Notes: a model not told the origin generated them from the letters alone. A stretch of 51,889 bases of DNA from Candidatus Eubacterium faecigallinarum (GCA_019115455.1 DXDN01000024.1:1-51889); one strand, 5' to 3'. Shown: positions 7,090 to 16,352, counted from the stretch's first letter. Translations and numbers: made by a program.

Positions 7090-7160
7090 GTTATTACAAT
7101 TTAAGTAAAATTTTATTTCAGGATTTTATCCCGTTGAATTGCGTGAATGGCAATAAAGCG

Positions 7161-7196
7161 GCTCCGATGTGTAAAAGCATCGGGGCTTTTTTATTT
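7161..7196 (+). terminator. Rho-independent terminator after the recombinase
   Basis: gctccgatg (7161-7169) pairs with catcggggc (7178-7186), with one G-U pair, loop gtgtaaaag-type, and is followed by a T-rich run. Confidence 0.85.
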
Positions 7197-7212
7197 TAAA
7201 CATTACGAAATC

Positions 7213-7255
7213 TTAAGGTTATTTAAATGTTAAAGAAAGATTGACATGATACAAT
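7213..7255 (+). promoter_or_regulatory. Candidate response-regulator promoter of the ABC exporter operon
   Basis: Two imperfect 10-base direct repeats, ttaaggttat (7213-7222) and ttaaatgtta (7223-7232), stand 17 bases before a -10-like tacaat (7250-7255), so the second repeat occupies the -35 position. This is the arrangement of OmpR-type activated promoters. A ttgaca at 7241 is too close to that -10 to serve as its -35. No two-component genes are in the window. Confidence 0.4.
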
Positions 7256-7286
7256 GCAATTGAACAAAAGAAAAGGAGGGAGTTCA

Positions 7287-7973
7287 ATGAACATTATTGA
7301 ATGTACCAATTTAACAAAAGAATATATCAGCGGTGAAAATATTGTAAGGGCAGTTGATCATGTCAGCGTATCATTTAAGCAGGGTGAGTTCTGCGCTATA
7401 ACAGGTCCCAGCGGATCAGGTAAATCGACTTTTTTGCATATGCTCAGCAGCCTTGAGTATCCCACTGACGGATATGTTACTTATGCTGAAAAAAGGTTGT
7501 CAGATTACACAGACAATCAGCTTTCTATCCTCAGACGCAGGAGATTCGGTTTTGTTTTTCAGTCCTACAATCTTGTTCAGGAGCTTACGGGATATGAAAA
7601 CATACTTCTTCCCATTATGCTGGACAATAAAAAGCCGGATGAAGAATATCTCAAGAAAATTTTTAAGATACTCGGAATAGAAAACAGGCTCGACCACCTT
7701 CCGTCTGCAATGTCGGGCGGACAGCAGCAGAGAATATCCATTGCCAGAGCGCTGGCAAACAAGCCGTCAATCCTTTTTGCGGATGAGCCTACGGGAAATC
7801 TGGACGGAAAAAGCGGACGCGAAGTGCTCTCCCTGCTGAAATACGTGGGCAGCGAGTTGGGTGTATCCCTTATTCTTGTCACACACGATCTGCACGTGGC
7901 GGAACAAGCGGACAGAGTACTGACCATTGAAGACGGTAAAATCGTTAACGACAGCGCGCCGCCGGAGGTATAA
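7287..7973 (+). CDS. ABC transporter ATPase, MacB/LolD-like export family
   Basis: A 228-residue ATPase with Walker A GPSGSGKST (40-48), Q-loop FQSYN (91-95), signature SGGQQQR (143-149), Walker B ILFADEP (162-168) and switch His200. The start is ATG 7287 after AAAGGAGGG; an in-frame ATG at 7254 has no site. The permease begins 2 bases after the stop and has its ribosome site inside this gene. The family drives FtsX-type permeases that expel peptides, antibiotics or lipoproteins, or sense cell-wall damage. Substrate unknown. Confidence 0.9.
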   Translation: MNIIECTNLTKEYISGENIVRAVDHVSVSFKQGEFCAITGPSGSGKSTFLHMLSSLEYPTDGYVTYAEKRLSDYTDNQLSILRRRRFGFVFQSYNLVQELTGYENILLPIMLDNKKPDEEYLKKIFKILGIENRLDHLPSAMSGGQQQRISIARALANKPSILFADEPTGNLDGKSGREVLSLLKYVGSELGVSLILVTHDLHVAEQADRVLTIEDGKIVNDSAPPEV

Positions 7974-7975
7974 AA

Positions 7976-10747
7976 ATGAAAAACAAACTGACTGTAAACA
8001 AGCTTGCCCAAAGCAATCTGCGGGCAAGAAAGAAGCAGTATACATTTATGATAATCGGGATCGTTCTGGCCATGGTGTTTTCCTCCGGCGTGCTGTTTTT
8101 CGCTTCATGTCTGAATTCATCTATGGACGAAATGATGAAAAGCGCTTTCGGAATCCAGGATGCCATTATGCTTAACGCCGATGAAGATGTTATCAAAGAA
8201 GCAAAAGAAGAAAATCTGATTACCGATTACGGTTTTGCACATATAGTAGGCTTTGCCTACACGGATGAAAAGGGGAAAAATAACGGAACATCCGTGGCAT
8301 ACCTTGACGACAAAGCCAAGGAACTTTCGTATATTTCCTTTATCGAGGGCGGATATCCGGAAACCGGCAATGAAATCGCTCTGGAAAAAGCGGCGCTTTC
8401 CAGACTGGGAATTGACGCAAAAATCGGTGACACGCTCACCCTGTCCGTACTGACGCAAAACGGCAGCGAGCTTATGTCCGATCCGGTTGAAAAAAGCTAT
8501 AAGCTGGTAGGTATAGCGAAGAACAAGCGCTCAAATCTCATGAATTCATACGGTTATAACAATAACGCAATACCCGCCGCATTTGTAAAACAGGGCACGC
8601 AGACGGAAATCGGTGGAAAGGAAAGTCTGTTCTGTTACTTCAACTGCAATTCCGGGCTGAATAACTTTTACGAGCAGTTCAACAGTTTTTTGCAGGCAAA
8701 CCAGCTCAGTGAGGAAAGCTGGGCCTTAAGCGGATACCAAAACGCCGGCTACGGCTACTCCTTAGGGGATATGGGTGAAAAAATCGGCTTTGCCATTGTA
8801 TTTATCATCATCCTGCTTATTGCATCCTGTATGGGTATCGTCAATGCCTTCAGCTCAAATCTGGATGACAGAAAAAAGCAGATAGGTATGTTCAGGACCG
8901 TGGGCGCTACAAAAAGACAGATCATCAGCATTTTCGGCAGAGAAGCGTTTTTGATAAGCATTATCTGCGCGCCCATAAGCGTTTGTATTTCCTATTTTGC
9001 GGTCAAAGGCGTTACCTCGCTGATGGGCGACAGCTTTGTGTTCATTCCGAACTGGTGGGTGCTTATCCTCTGCGCGCTTTTCAGCGTAGCCTGCGTAATG
9101 CTGGCGGCGCTGATTCCACTAGGCAGAGCGGCAAGAATATCACCTATTCAATCCATCAGAAATATTGAGCTTACGCGCAAAATGAAAACAAAGCGCATCA
9201 AAACCAAAAAGAGTTTTAATGTTTCCGCTCTGATGGCAAAAAGGAATCTATCCTTTAACAAAACAAATCAGATCATCGTCACCTTTCTGCTGATTGTAAC
9301 CATCGTGTTTTCCTGCTACGGATTTTCCTTTATGGACGCGGCGAAGAACGATTATTACACCATCGGATATGATTACCGGCTCAGCACGGACACACATTAT
9401 GTCTATGACGGACCGGCATCGGAATATATAAACGTAAAAACCGGTAAATCCGGCTATGGTTACACTGAGGATGACAGACAAAAGGCCATTTCCATACCTT
9501 ATGTGGACTCCGTAAACGCATACGAGGATTGCCGCGCACTGATACAGACGGACAGCTTTTCCGATTATCTTAACACCATGGCATATTACAATTTCTGGGT
9601 TTACAGCACAGATGTGTTTAAATTCTTTGATGAGATCACACCTGAAAATATAGACAGTCTTATGACTGCCGAATACAGCGAAACTTACCTGGAAGTAAAA
9701 AAATTAGGCCAAATAAGCGGAAATTACTTCCCTTCGGGAATCAATGCCTATGACAACAGCGTTATTGAAAGGCTGGAGGACAGCGTTATCGACGGCAGGA
9801 TAGACATGAACAAATTAAATTCAGGGGAGGAGATCATTCTCGCAGCGCCGCAGAATATCGCCTTTACGATGGAACCGGACGGCAGCGGGGGAATCAGCTA
9901 CAGTCTGGACAGTGATAACGATATTCAGGCCGGCAAAAATTACCTGAAAAAGGCGTCCTGTGATTATCGAGCGGGCGACACCATTGACATCAGCGTGCTG
10001 ACCTGCGACGAAACCGACGAGTACGGGAATTTACCGGACAGCTGCGAGGTGAACAGCAAAACCGTCACCATAGGGGCGATCATTTCAACCCTCCCCGATA
10101 ATTTCAGCTATGAGGGCTCCACTTATTTTAAAAATAATATAATTATGATAACCTCACTGAACGGCATGAACACATTTGCGCCGGATACGCAATACAGCAG
10201 ACTGAACATCAGCCTAACCGGAGATTGTGACCAGGAGATCGACAAGGAAATGCAGGAACAGCTTCAGGAGATATCCGACAGTGTTTACGGCAGTGAGATG
10301 GCCTCAAATTTTGAAAACCTTCAGGATCAGAGGAGTTATATGAATTCGCTGTTCTTTTCCATGCTTTCCATAATTGTTCTTTTCCTGAGCATCAGTGCCA
10401 GCATAATCAACAATTCCCTCACCGCCAGAATACGGGAAAGCAAGCGTGAGATAGGCACACTGCGCGCGGTAGGCGCCTCCCAGAGCGATATTTCCGGGTC
10501 CTACATCCGCCAGCTGTTTTCCATATTCGGCTTCAGCTACCTGATCGGATTTGCCGTCTTTTTCATCAGCTTTGCGGCAGTGGCAATAAACCACAGGGTC
10601 AAGGAAACGCCTATGGATATGAATCTGACGGTATGGCAAACGATTCTTGCCTGCGTGATTCTTTTTGCGGTCTGTGCCCTGAATCTGTGGTCAAAAATAA
10701 GAAAAGAAATGAAGAACAGCATAATTGACAATATAAGAGAATTGTAA
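7976..10747 (+). CDS. FtsX-family ABC transporter permease, large two-module form
   Basis: A 923-residue membrane protein with two FtsX modules. There is an N-terminal membrane segment near residues 22-42, an outside domain, then an FtsX block near 265-390 with the cytoplasmic DDRKKQIGMFRTVGATKRQI loop. A second anchor follows near 430, a second outside domain of about 340 residues, and a C-terminal FtsX block with RESKREIGTLRAVGASQSDI. GGAGG of the preceding gene's end precedes the ATG by 7 bases. The large outer domains and paired ATPase suggest export or sensing of an extracellular antimicrobial or envelope substrate. Confidence 0.9.
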   Translation: MKNKLTVNKLAQSNLRARKKQYTFMIIGIVLAMVFSSGVLFFASCLNSSMDEMMKSAFGIQDAIMLNADEDVIKEAKEENLITDYGFAHIVGFAYTDEKGKNNGTSVAYLDDKAKELSYISFIEGGYPETGNEIALEKAALSRLGIDAKIGDTLTLSVLTQNGSELMSDPVEKSYKLVGIAKNKRSNLMNSYGYNNNAIPAAFVKQGTQTEIGGKESLFCYFNCNSGLNNFYEQFNSFLQANQLSEESWALSGYQNAGYGYSLGDMGEKIGFAIVFIIILLIASCMGIVNAFSSNLDDRKKQIGMFRTVGATKRQIISIFGREAFLISIICAPISVCISYFAVKGVTSLMGDSFVFIPNWWVLILCALFSVACVMLAALIPLGRAARISPIQSIRNIELTRKMKTKRIKTKKSFNVSALMAKRNLSFNKTNQIIVTFLLIVTIVFSCYGFSFMDAAKNDYYTIGYDYRLSTDTHYVYDGPASEYINVKTGKSGYGYTEDDRQKAISIPYVDSVNAYEDCRALIQTDSFSDYLNTMAYYNFWVYSTDVFKFFDEITPENIDSLMTAEYSETYLEVKKLGQISGNYFPSGINAYDNSVIERLEDSVIDGRIDMNKLNSGEEIILAAPQNIAFTMEPDGSGGISYSLDSDNDIQAGKNYLKKASCDYRAGDTIDISVLTCDETDEYGNLPDSCEVNSKTVTIGAIISTLPDNFSYEGSTYFKNNIIMITSLNGMNTFAPDTQYSRLNISLTGDCDQEIDKEMQEQLQEISDSVYGSEMASNFENLQDQRSYMNSLFFSMLSIIVLFLSISASIINNSLTARIRESKREIGTLRAVGASQSDISGSYIRQLFSIFGFSYLIGFAVFFISFAAVAINHRVKETPMDMNLTVWQTILACVILFAVCALNLWSKIRKEMKNSIIDNIREL

Positions 10748-10783
10748 AACATAATATAAAATTTATCTTGAGAGGAAACGAAT

Positions 10784-11734
10784 ATGAAAAAAGCACTTAT
10801 TTTTATACTGACGATTATCATCTGTTGCGGCTTTGCCGTGTACGCATACGCAGAAGAGACCGACATCCCCTCAGAGCCGGAAACAACCCAGGACGTGTCC
10901 CAGCCCAGACTGATGGTCACCTCCTATAAGATAGAGGGAGGGAGCGTTTCACCGGAAAAAAAGGCAGAGCTCCAGATTACAATGAAAAACCACAGCAGCA
11001 CAAAGGCGGTCAGCAATATAAAGCTGTCCATCCTGGACGAGACCGGGGATATAAAGCCCGATGGCATGGGTACGGAATATGTTAAGATCATTTACGCCGG
11101 AGGAACCTACACCTGGAAAGTCCCCGTTATCGTGTCCAAAAAAGCGGAGACCGGCGAGCATCATCTGACCGTGACAATGGAGTATGAGGACAAATACTAC
11201 ACCGCCTATACCGCAACGGATACCCTCAGCGTAAATGTCAAGCAGACGGTAAGCATGGATTATGACTCTCTGCAGCTTCCGTCCAAGGTGAATCAGGGCG
11301 ATACGGAAACAATCAGCCCGAATATCATCAACACCGGAAAAAGCACAATAAGAAACTGCAAAATAGACTTTAATATTGAGGGTCTTGAGAGCGGCGGCAC
11401 TCTGTTTATCGGTGAAATTCCGGCGGGCGAAAGCAAAAACGGCAGCGCCAATCTGAGAGTGGGAACGGATAAACTGGGAGAAACCAAAGGCACCGCCACC
11501 ATAACATATGAAGATGAATTCGGTGAGACTTATGAAAAGACAGTGGACCTTTCAACCAACATTGAGGAAAAAGTGGAAGTTGCCGAGCAGGAGCAGGTGG
11601 AAGAGGAAAAGAAAAATAATCTCTGGTGGCTGTTTATTCTGATCGGACTGGCCGCAGGCGGCGCATTGGGCTTTGGCATACCTGCCGCCGTAAGAGCAAA
11701 AAAACAGCGTGACGAGGACGACAAGAGATTATAA
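10784..11734 (+). CDS. Secreted membrane-anchored CARDB/NEW3-like protein of the exporter operon
   Basis: A 316-residue protein with a signal peptide (MKKALIFILTIIICCGF, cleavage probably after AYA near residue 23), two beta-rich repeats of the COG1361/CARDB type (about 45-150 and 155-260), an acidic linker, a membrane segment (LWWLFILIGLAAGGALGFG) and a short charged cytoplasmic tail. AGAGGAAACGA precedes the ATG. It follows the permease by 36 bases and precedes a terminator, so it belongs to the same operon. It may be an outside subunit that receives or presents the exporter's substrate; that is inference. Confidence 0.8.
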   Translation: MKKALIFILTIIICCGFAVYAYAEETDIPSEPETTQDVSQPRLMVTSYKIEGGSVSPEKKAELQITMKNHSSTKAVSNIKLSILDETGDIKPDGMGTEYVKIIYAGGTYTWKVPVIVSKKAETGEHHLTVTMEYEDKYYTAYTATDTLSVNVKQTVSMDYDSLQLPSKVNQGDTETISPNIINTGKSTIRNCKIDFNIEGLESGGTLFIGEIPAGESKNGSANLRVGTDKLGETKGTATITYEDEFGETYEKTVDLSTNIEEKVEVAEQEQVEEEKKNNLWWLFILIGLAAGGALGFGIPAAVRAKKQRDEDDKRL

Positions 11735-11777
11735 ATATTTGATAAAAAGTATTCGCTAAATATCGGATGCTTAAAAT

Positions 11778-11816
11778 AAAAACCTGCCGGGTGTTATGCC
11801 CGGCAGATTTTTATTA
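11778..11816. terminator. Bidirectional terminator between exporter operon and MATE operon
   Basis: ctgccggg (11784-11791) pairs with cccggcag (11799-11806), loop 7 bases, with A-rich sequence before and T-rich sequence after, so it can work for both converging operons. Confidence 0.9.
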
Positions 11817-11834
11817 TTGTTATTTAATTCGGCT

Positions 11835-13163
11835 CTAATCAAGGGCCTGCTTTTTGTTGATTTGCCTGAACATAAGCGCCGTAAAGATTACGGCGAACAG
11901 GCATACAAGTGCTTCGGTGGCAGGGAAAGTTATCCATATGCCGTTTATTCCAAGAAAATGCGACAGCAAAAATGCCATGGGAATAATTATCAGAAAACCT
12001 CGCATTAGTGATATTATCTGAGCAGGAACTCTGTGGTGGGTGGAGCTTAAAAATATAGAAATTACTATATTAAATCCTGCGAAAGGACAGGCGATAAAAT
12101 ACAGTTTTAGTCCCTTTTCCGCTATGCTTTGCAGCATGACGTCATTTTCACCGTTAAAAACGGATGTTATGGGCGTTGCCATAAAATAAACCACTGCATA
12201 GATTATCGCAGACAAAACTAAAACCGTAATAACGGCATAGCGAAGATATGCATTTGTCTCGTCGTATTTTTTCATTCCGTAGCTTAGGCTTACTATGGGC
12301 TGTATTCCCTGAGCCATGCCGGTAAACACCGCCATGATAACCAGTGAGATGTTTGCAATCACTCCGTACGCCGCAACTCCCACATTGCCGGAAAGCTTAA
12401 GGATAATGATATTGAAGATTATTATTACTATGCCTGATGAAAGTTCAGTTACCAGCGACGGTATGCCGCAGGAAATGATACTGCCGAATATGTGACCGCT
12501 TGGCTTGCACAGGAAAAAAGAAAAGCCGTTTCGTTTTTTGATAAAATGAACGCTGAGAATAGCCATGCTGATTACTGGGGCAATGCCTGTTGCAAAGGCG
12601 GCGCCGAAAATGCCCATTTTGCACGGGAAGATAAATACCCAGTCCAGCACAATGTTGGAAAGACTGCCGGCAATCATCGCCGTCATGGAAAGATGGGGCG
12701 AGCCGTCGTTTCTTACAAAGCACAGCAGAATATTGTTTAATATAAAAGCAGGCGAAAACAGCAGAATTACCTTCATATATATTTCCGTCATTTCGTTAAC
12801 AGCACCCTGAGCGCCGAGAACTTGGGCTATATTCCCTGCAAAGAAAAATGAGCAAATCACAAAGATACAGGCGAATAATGCCCCAAGATAAACTGCGCAT
12901 GTAAATGTGCGGTTGGAGTCCTCTCGGTTGGAGGCGCTTTTTTGCAGTGAATATCTGGTAGCGGCGCCCATGCCTATCATTAGACCGCTGCCGTGAATAA
13001 AGCTGTAAACGGGAATTGCGATATTAAGGGCGGCAAGGCCGTCCGTGCCCATTCCTGCCGATACAAAATATGTGTCAGCCAGGATGTAAAATGATATTCC
13101 TATCATTCCTAAGGTATTAAGCGACGAATATTTTATGAAGTTTTTTATGCGGTTAGTATTCAT
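11835..13163 (-). CDS. MATE-family multidrug/sodium antiporter
   Basis: A 442-residue protein with twelve predicted membrane segments in two similar halves, as in MATE/DinF-type efflux pumps. The N-terminal half contains LNIAIPVYSFIHGSGLMIGMG and the second half GMAQGIQPIVSLSYG, a characteristic MatE segment. GGAGAA precedes the ATG. It is the last gene of a minus-strand operon with a Nim-like gene and a second MATE gene. It exports cationic or toxic compounds across the membrane using an ion gradient; the substrate is unknown. Confidence 0.9.
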   Translation of the reverse strand: MNTNRIKNFIKYSSLNTLGMIGISFYILADTYFVSAGMGTDGLAALNIAIPVYSFIHGSGLMIGMGAATRYSLQKSASNREDSNRTFTCAVYLGALFACIFVICSFFFAGNIAQVLGAQGAVNEMTEIYMKVILLFSPAFILNNILLCFVRNDGSPHLSMTAMIAGSLSNIVLDWVFIFPCKMGIFGAAFATGIAPVISMAILSVHFIKKRNGFSFFLCKPSGHIFGSIISCGIPSLVTELSSGIVIIIFNIIILKLSGNVGVAAYGVIANISLVIMAVFTGMAQGIQPIVSLSYGMKKYDETNAYLRYAVITVLVLSAIIYAVVYFMATPITSVFNGENDVMLQSIAEKGLKLYFIACPFAGFNIVISIFLSSTHHRVPAQIISLMRGFLIIIPMAFLLSHFLGINGIWITFPATEALVCLFAVIFTALMFRQINKKQALD

Positions 13164-13205
13164 TTGAATTTCTCCGAATGATATATTTGCCGGCAGTTAC
13201 TGCTT

Positions 13206-13679
13206 TTATTCGCTTTCCAGACCTGCCTTACCCGTCATGTGCTCTACCGTCATTTCGAGTATGCACAGTGAGTTTATGTATTTGTCGATTTCAGCCTGCA
13301 TATCCGTGGTGTCTTCAACGTATTTTAGCGTTATTTTTTTTATAGCGGTTAGAATTTCATTTCGGTCATCAAGTATTTTTACTTTCCCGAATGCCGTTAC
13401 GCTGCGGTAAGCGGTGGTGTATTTTGGGGCGATAACCGTGTCGTCGCCGATAACGCTGAAGGATGCGCGGCAATCTCCTTTTATGCAGTCTGTTTTATAG
13501 CCCTGCAAGGCACAGTGAAAATAGATTTTTCCTGAATTGTACACATAATTTAGCGCAACGGTATAGGGGTATCCGTTGATTCCGTTTAGCCCCAGCACAC
13601 CGTATGACGCTGTTTTTAGAATTCGCTCACATTCATCTTGCGGCAGTTGTTGATTTTTTCTTCGCATTTTTGGAAACAT
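13206..13679 (-). CDS. Pyridoxamine 5'-phosphate oxidase-like flavoprotein, Nim-like
   Basis: A 157-residue split-barrel flavin-binding protein. It starts RRKNQQLPQDECERILKTASYGVLGL, contains YPYTVALNYVYNSGKIYFHCALQG, and later VTAFGKV, the pattern of the NimA/FMN-binding family, in which some members reduce nitroimidazoles. AAAGGAC precedes the ATG by 6 bases. It lies between two MATE genes, so the operon may combine reductive detoxification with export. Drug resistance cannot be concluded from the sequence. Confidence 0.85.
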   Translation of the reverse strand: MFPKMRRKNQQLPQDECERILKTASYGVLGLNGINGYPYTVALNYVYNSGKIYFHCALQGYKTDCIKGDCRASFSVIGDDTVIAPKYTTAYRSVTAFGKVKILDDRNEILTAIKKITLKYVEDTTDMQAEIDKYINSLCILEMTVEHMTGKAGLESE

Positions 13680-13714
13680 AGCTTGTCCTTTCTGCTTTAA
13701 GGCTTATTTAAAAT

Positions 13715-15052
13715 TTAATATTTTGCTTTTTTGACTGATTTTCTGTAAACTGCTAGCGCAATTACCGCAGTGACGGATTCAGCAATCCAAAATGAATTCC
13801 ACACGCCGATAACACCGAATATCTTGCTGAGTATGTATGCCGCAGGGATTATTATGACAATATATCTGAACAGTGAAATTACAAAGGAAGGAGCACCCTT
13901 GCCGAGCCCCTCCAGCGCCCCGGAAGCTGTGACGGAAACAGAGGATACAATGAATCCGGCGCTGATAACCCGCAGAGCGGTCTTACCTGCTTCTATGGTT
14001 TGCTCATTATTTGTAAACAGCGCCATAAGCTTGTCGGGAACCAGTATGCACACGATTGTGCCTGCCGCCATTATTGCGGCGCACATGCCCAAAACGATGT
14101 TGAATATCTGACGCACTCTTTTGTGCTCCCCGGCTCCGTAGTTAAAACCTATCAGCGGCCTCATTCCCTGAATAATGCCGTTTGCCGGAAGATATAGAAA
14201 TGTCTGTAATTTATAATAAACTCCTAAAACGAGAATGTAAATCTGTGAATATGCCGCCAGGATAGCGTTGAGGGCGGAAATCAGCAGGGACGGCAGCGCC
14301 AGGTTCAGCGTTGCCGGTATTCCTACTGAATAGAGCTTTGCGATTGTTATTTTGTCAGGTGCGGCGTATTCTTTGCTGATTTTTACGCTTAAGGGACGTG
14401 CCAGATATACCGCAAGATAAATGCTCAGCGTAATCAGCTGACCTAATCCTGTTGCCAGGGCGGCTCCGTCAATTCCGAGACTCGGTATGGGGCCGAGTCC
14501 GAATATCAGCACCGGGTCAAGAATGATATTTGCTATACAGCCTGCCGCAAGGCTTATCATTGATATTTTCATATTGCCGACTGCCTGGAATATTTTTTCA
14601 AAGGCAAGCCCCATAACAATTATAACCGTAAACGAAAATGCAATGTTGCTGTATCTTACACCAAGATTGATAACTGATTCAGAGGAGGTGAATAATCTTA
14701 AAAAGTAAGGCATAATCGCAATGCCGCCGACTGTCATTATTACTCCGTGGATAACAGCAAGTATAAATCCCTGAGTCGACGCCTGATTTGCCTTTTTTTT
14801 GTTGCCGGCTCCGAGATAAATGGCTATTACTGCGCTTATTCCCACACCGAATCCGATTGCCACGGCGTTGATAAAGTTTTGAACAGGGTAAACCAGCGAC
14901 AGCGCCGTCATAGCGTCCTCGCTTATCATAGCCACAAAATAGCTGTCCACAATGTTGTAAAGCGAGTTTACAAGCATTGACAGCATCATCGGCAGTCCCA
15001 TTGACAGTATGAGCCTGAATACAGGCTTTTCTTTCATAAAATTCTCGTCCAT
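13715..15052 (-). CDS. MATE-family efflux protein, first gene of the operon
   Basis: A 445-residue twelve-segment MATE protein. It has GLPMMLSMLVNSLYNIVDSYFV at the start and NGIIQGMRPLIGFNYGAG in the second half, both typical. GGAGAG stands 4 bases before the ATG. It is only distantly similar to the MATE protein at 11835, so the operon encodes two different pumps. Its transcript begins at a consensus promoter and passes a terminator-like hairpin before the start codon. Confidence 0.9.
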   Translation of the reverse strand: MDENFMKEKPVFRLILSMGLPMMLSMLVNSLYNIVDSYFVAMISEDAMTALSLVYPVQNFINAVAIGFGVGISAVIAIYLGAGNKKKANQASTQGFILAVIHGVIMTVGGIAIMPYFLRLFTSSESVINLGVRYSNIAFSFTVIIVMGLAFEKIFQAVGNMKISMISLAAGCIANIILDPVLIFGLGPIPSLGIDGAALATGLGQLITLSIYLAVYLARPLSVKISKEYAAPDKITIAKLYSVGIPATLNLALPSLLISALNAILAAYSQIYILVLGVYYKLQTFLYLPANGIIQGMRPLIGFNYGAGEHKRVRQIFNIVLGMCAAIMAAGTIVCILVPDKLMALFTNNEQTIEAGKTALRVISAGFIVSSVSVTASGALEGLGKGAPSFVISLFRYIVIIIPAAYILSKIFGVIGVWNSFWIAESVTAVIALAVYRKSVKKAKY

Positions 15053-15092
15053 TTTGCTCTCCAGCTTTTAAAATTGTATCAGCATTTAAAAA

Positions 15093-15124
15093 GCCACACA
15101 GCTATATTTCTATAACCGTGTGGC
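15093..15124 (-). terminator. Terminator-type hairpin in the leader of the MATE operon
   Basis: On the minus strand gccacac, then gttat, pairs with atagc, then gtgtggc, around agaaat and is followed by ttttt. It can end transcripts from the MarR-YczE operon, but it also lies between the MATE promoter and the MATE start codon and so may act as an attenuator. Confidence 0.75.
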
Positions 15125-15171
15125 GAAAAGATGATAATATCCGGAAAAATCCACTACTAATTTTCAATGAC

Positions 15172-15200
15172 ATTATAATTTGTATTATTAAGATTGTCAA
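15172..15200 (-). promoter_or_regulatory. Consensus sigma-A promoter of the MATE operon
   Basis: TTGACA at 15200-15195 and TATAAT at 15177-15172 are both perfect, with a 17-base spacer. The predicted start point is near 15165, leaving a leader of about 110 bases before the ATG. Confidence 0.85.
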
Positions 15201-15214
15201 GAAAAAGCTAAGTT

Positions 15215-15868
15215 TTAAGCAAAACGTGTTTTGAGTTTTTTTAGCGGTTGGGTGAACAGCTTGCTGATAAGACCGACAAATATTGCCGAAGCAACCGTTC
15301 CCTCACGAACTCCGTCAAGTCTGTGAAGAAATGCCAGCGATAGCACAATTGCCATGCAAACAAGTATAACATCGAAAATTACCTTCATATTGCCGAATTT
15401 TATGGGCGTAACTTTGCATATTGCAAGCACGAGTCCTTCGCCCGGCGTGGTAACGAAGTTTGCCATAACTTCAAGGCTAACACCGAAGCCTACCAGCAGT
15501 ATGCCGATAATGCACAGTACCCACTGCTCAAAATAGTTTGAAACCGGAATAGGTTTGAGCATTATTCCTGCAACGTCAATCATAACGCCGAACAGAACCA
15601 CCGCCGGAAGCTGTAAGAGCTGAAACCAGTTGTATCTTTTTCTCAGTATAAGTATCTGGGCAATAATAAAAAGACAATTGATAATTATTGTGGTTACTCC
15701 CACAGAAAGTCCTGAGATTACCGACGTAACATAAGGAACGCTGGAGATTGATGACGTGCCCAGCTCCGCCTTTATGGAAAATGCCACGCCGATTGCCATG
15801 ATTATCATGCCGATGCTGAGAAGTACAGTTCTTTTAAACGGGTGGGTGATCTTGAATTTTTTAGTCAT
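15215..15868 (-). CDS. YczE/YitT-family membrane protein
   Basis: A 217-residue protein with about five membrane segments. GMIIMAIGVAFSIKAELGTSSISSVPY near the N-terminus and VTTPGEGLVLAICK near 138-151 are typical of the YczE/YyaS/YitT family, whose biochemical role is not settled. Its start overlaps the end of the MarR gene by 8 bases, so the two are translationally coupled and the membrane protein is probably under MarR control. Confidence 0.8.
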   Translation of the reverse strand: MTKKFKITHPFKRTVLLSIGMIIMAIGVAFSIKAELGTSSISSVPYVTSVISGLSVGVTTIIINCLFIIAQILILRKRYNWFQLLQLPAVVLFGVMIDVAGIMLKPIPVSNYFEQWVLCIIGILLVGFGVSLEVMANFVTTPGEGLVLAICKVTPIKFGNMKVIFDVILVCMAIVLSLAFLHRLDGVREGTVASAIFVGLISKLFTQPLKKLKTRFA

Positions 15869-16304
15869 TTTTTATTTTGCTCCTTTCACTTTGCGACTGC
15901 ATCGCATCACACATTTTACTAAGCGCTTGCATAACTGCCTTTACTTCATCGTCTGAAAGCTGCGCCAGCGCCTGCGATTCAGCTTCGTGAAAGATTTCCT
16001 GTACCTTTTCTGCTGCCTGTTTTCCGCTTTCGGTCAGGGATACGAAGTTTGAACGGCGGTTGCCGTCCTTGTTGCGTCTGATTATAAGCCCTGATTTTTC
16101 CATGCGAAGCAGGATGCTGCCAACAGTCGCCTGCTCGATTTCGCAGTATGCCGCGATTGTTTTTTGATCCGCTTCGTGGTTCGTTAGCAAAAATTCAAGC
16201 ACCTTGGGTTGTCCCGAGGTGAGACCGATTTTGCTTGCCTGAGTCAGAATTTTGTGGGAAAACATTGACTGGGTTTTCATAAGCAGATAATGTAAGCTTT
16301 CCAT
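15861..16304 (-). CDS. MarR-family transcription regulator
   Basis: A 147-residue regulator with the MarR winged helix (TSGQPKVLEFL, IAAYCEIEQATVGSILLRMEKSGLIIRRN, then the wing RRSNFVSLTESG). The ATG at 16304 follows TAAGGAG by 8 bases; a longer frame reaching 16460 would have to run through the promoter and operator region, so it is rejected. It precedes and overlaps the YczE-like gene. Repeats of cttattat around its promoter suggest autoregulation. Confidence 0.9.
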   Translation of the reverse strand: MESLHYLLMKTQSMFSHKILTQASKIGLTSGQPKVLEFLLTNHEADQKTIAAYCEIEQATVGSILLRMEKSGLIIRRNKDGNRRSNFVSLTESGKQAAEKVQEIFHEAESQALAQLSDDEVKAVMQALSKMCDAMQSQSERSKIKND

Positions 16305-16352
16305 AATAAGTCTCCTTATAATAACAATGCTTATTATAATGATACTTATTAT
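16303..16352. promoter_or_regulatory. Candidate MarR operators
   Basis: ataataag (16303-16310) and cttattat (16330-16337 and again 16345-16352) are the same 8-base unit in opposite and repeated orientation. One copy lies on the start codon, one in the leader and one on the -10 box. Confidence 0.6.

Noticed and set aside
15085-15175. A 23-codon leader peptide (ATG at the MATE promoter) for ribosome-mediated attenuation
   Set aside because: The frame MSLKISSGFFR... is open and ends in the hairpin loop, but its ATG overlaps the -10 box and so lies before the predicted start of transcription, and it has no ribosome site.
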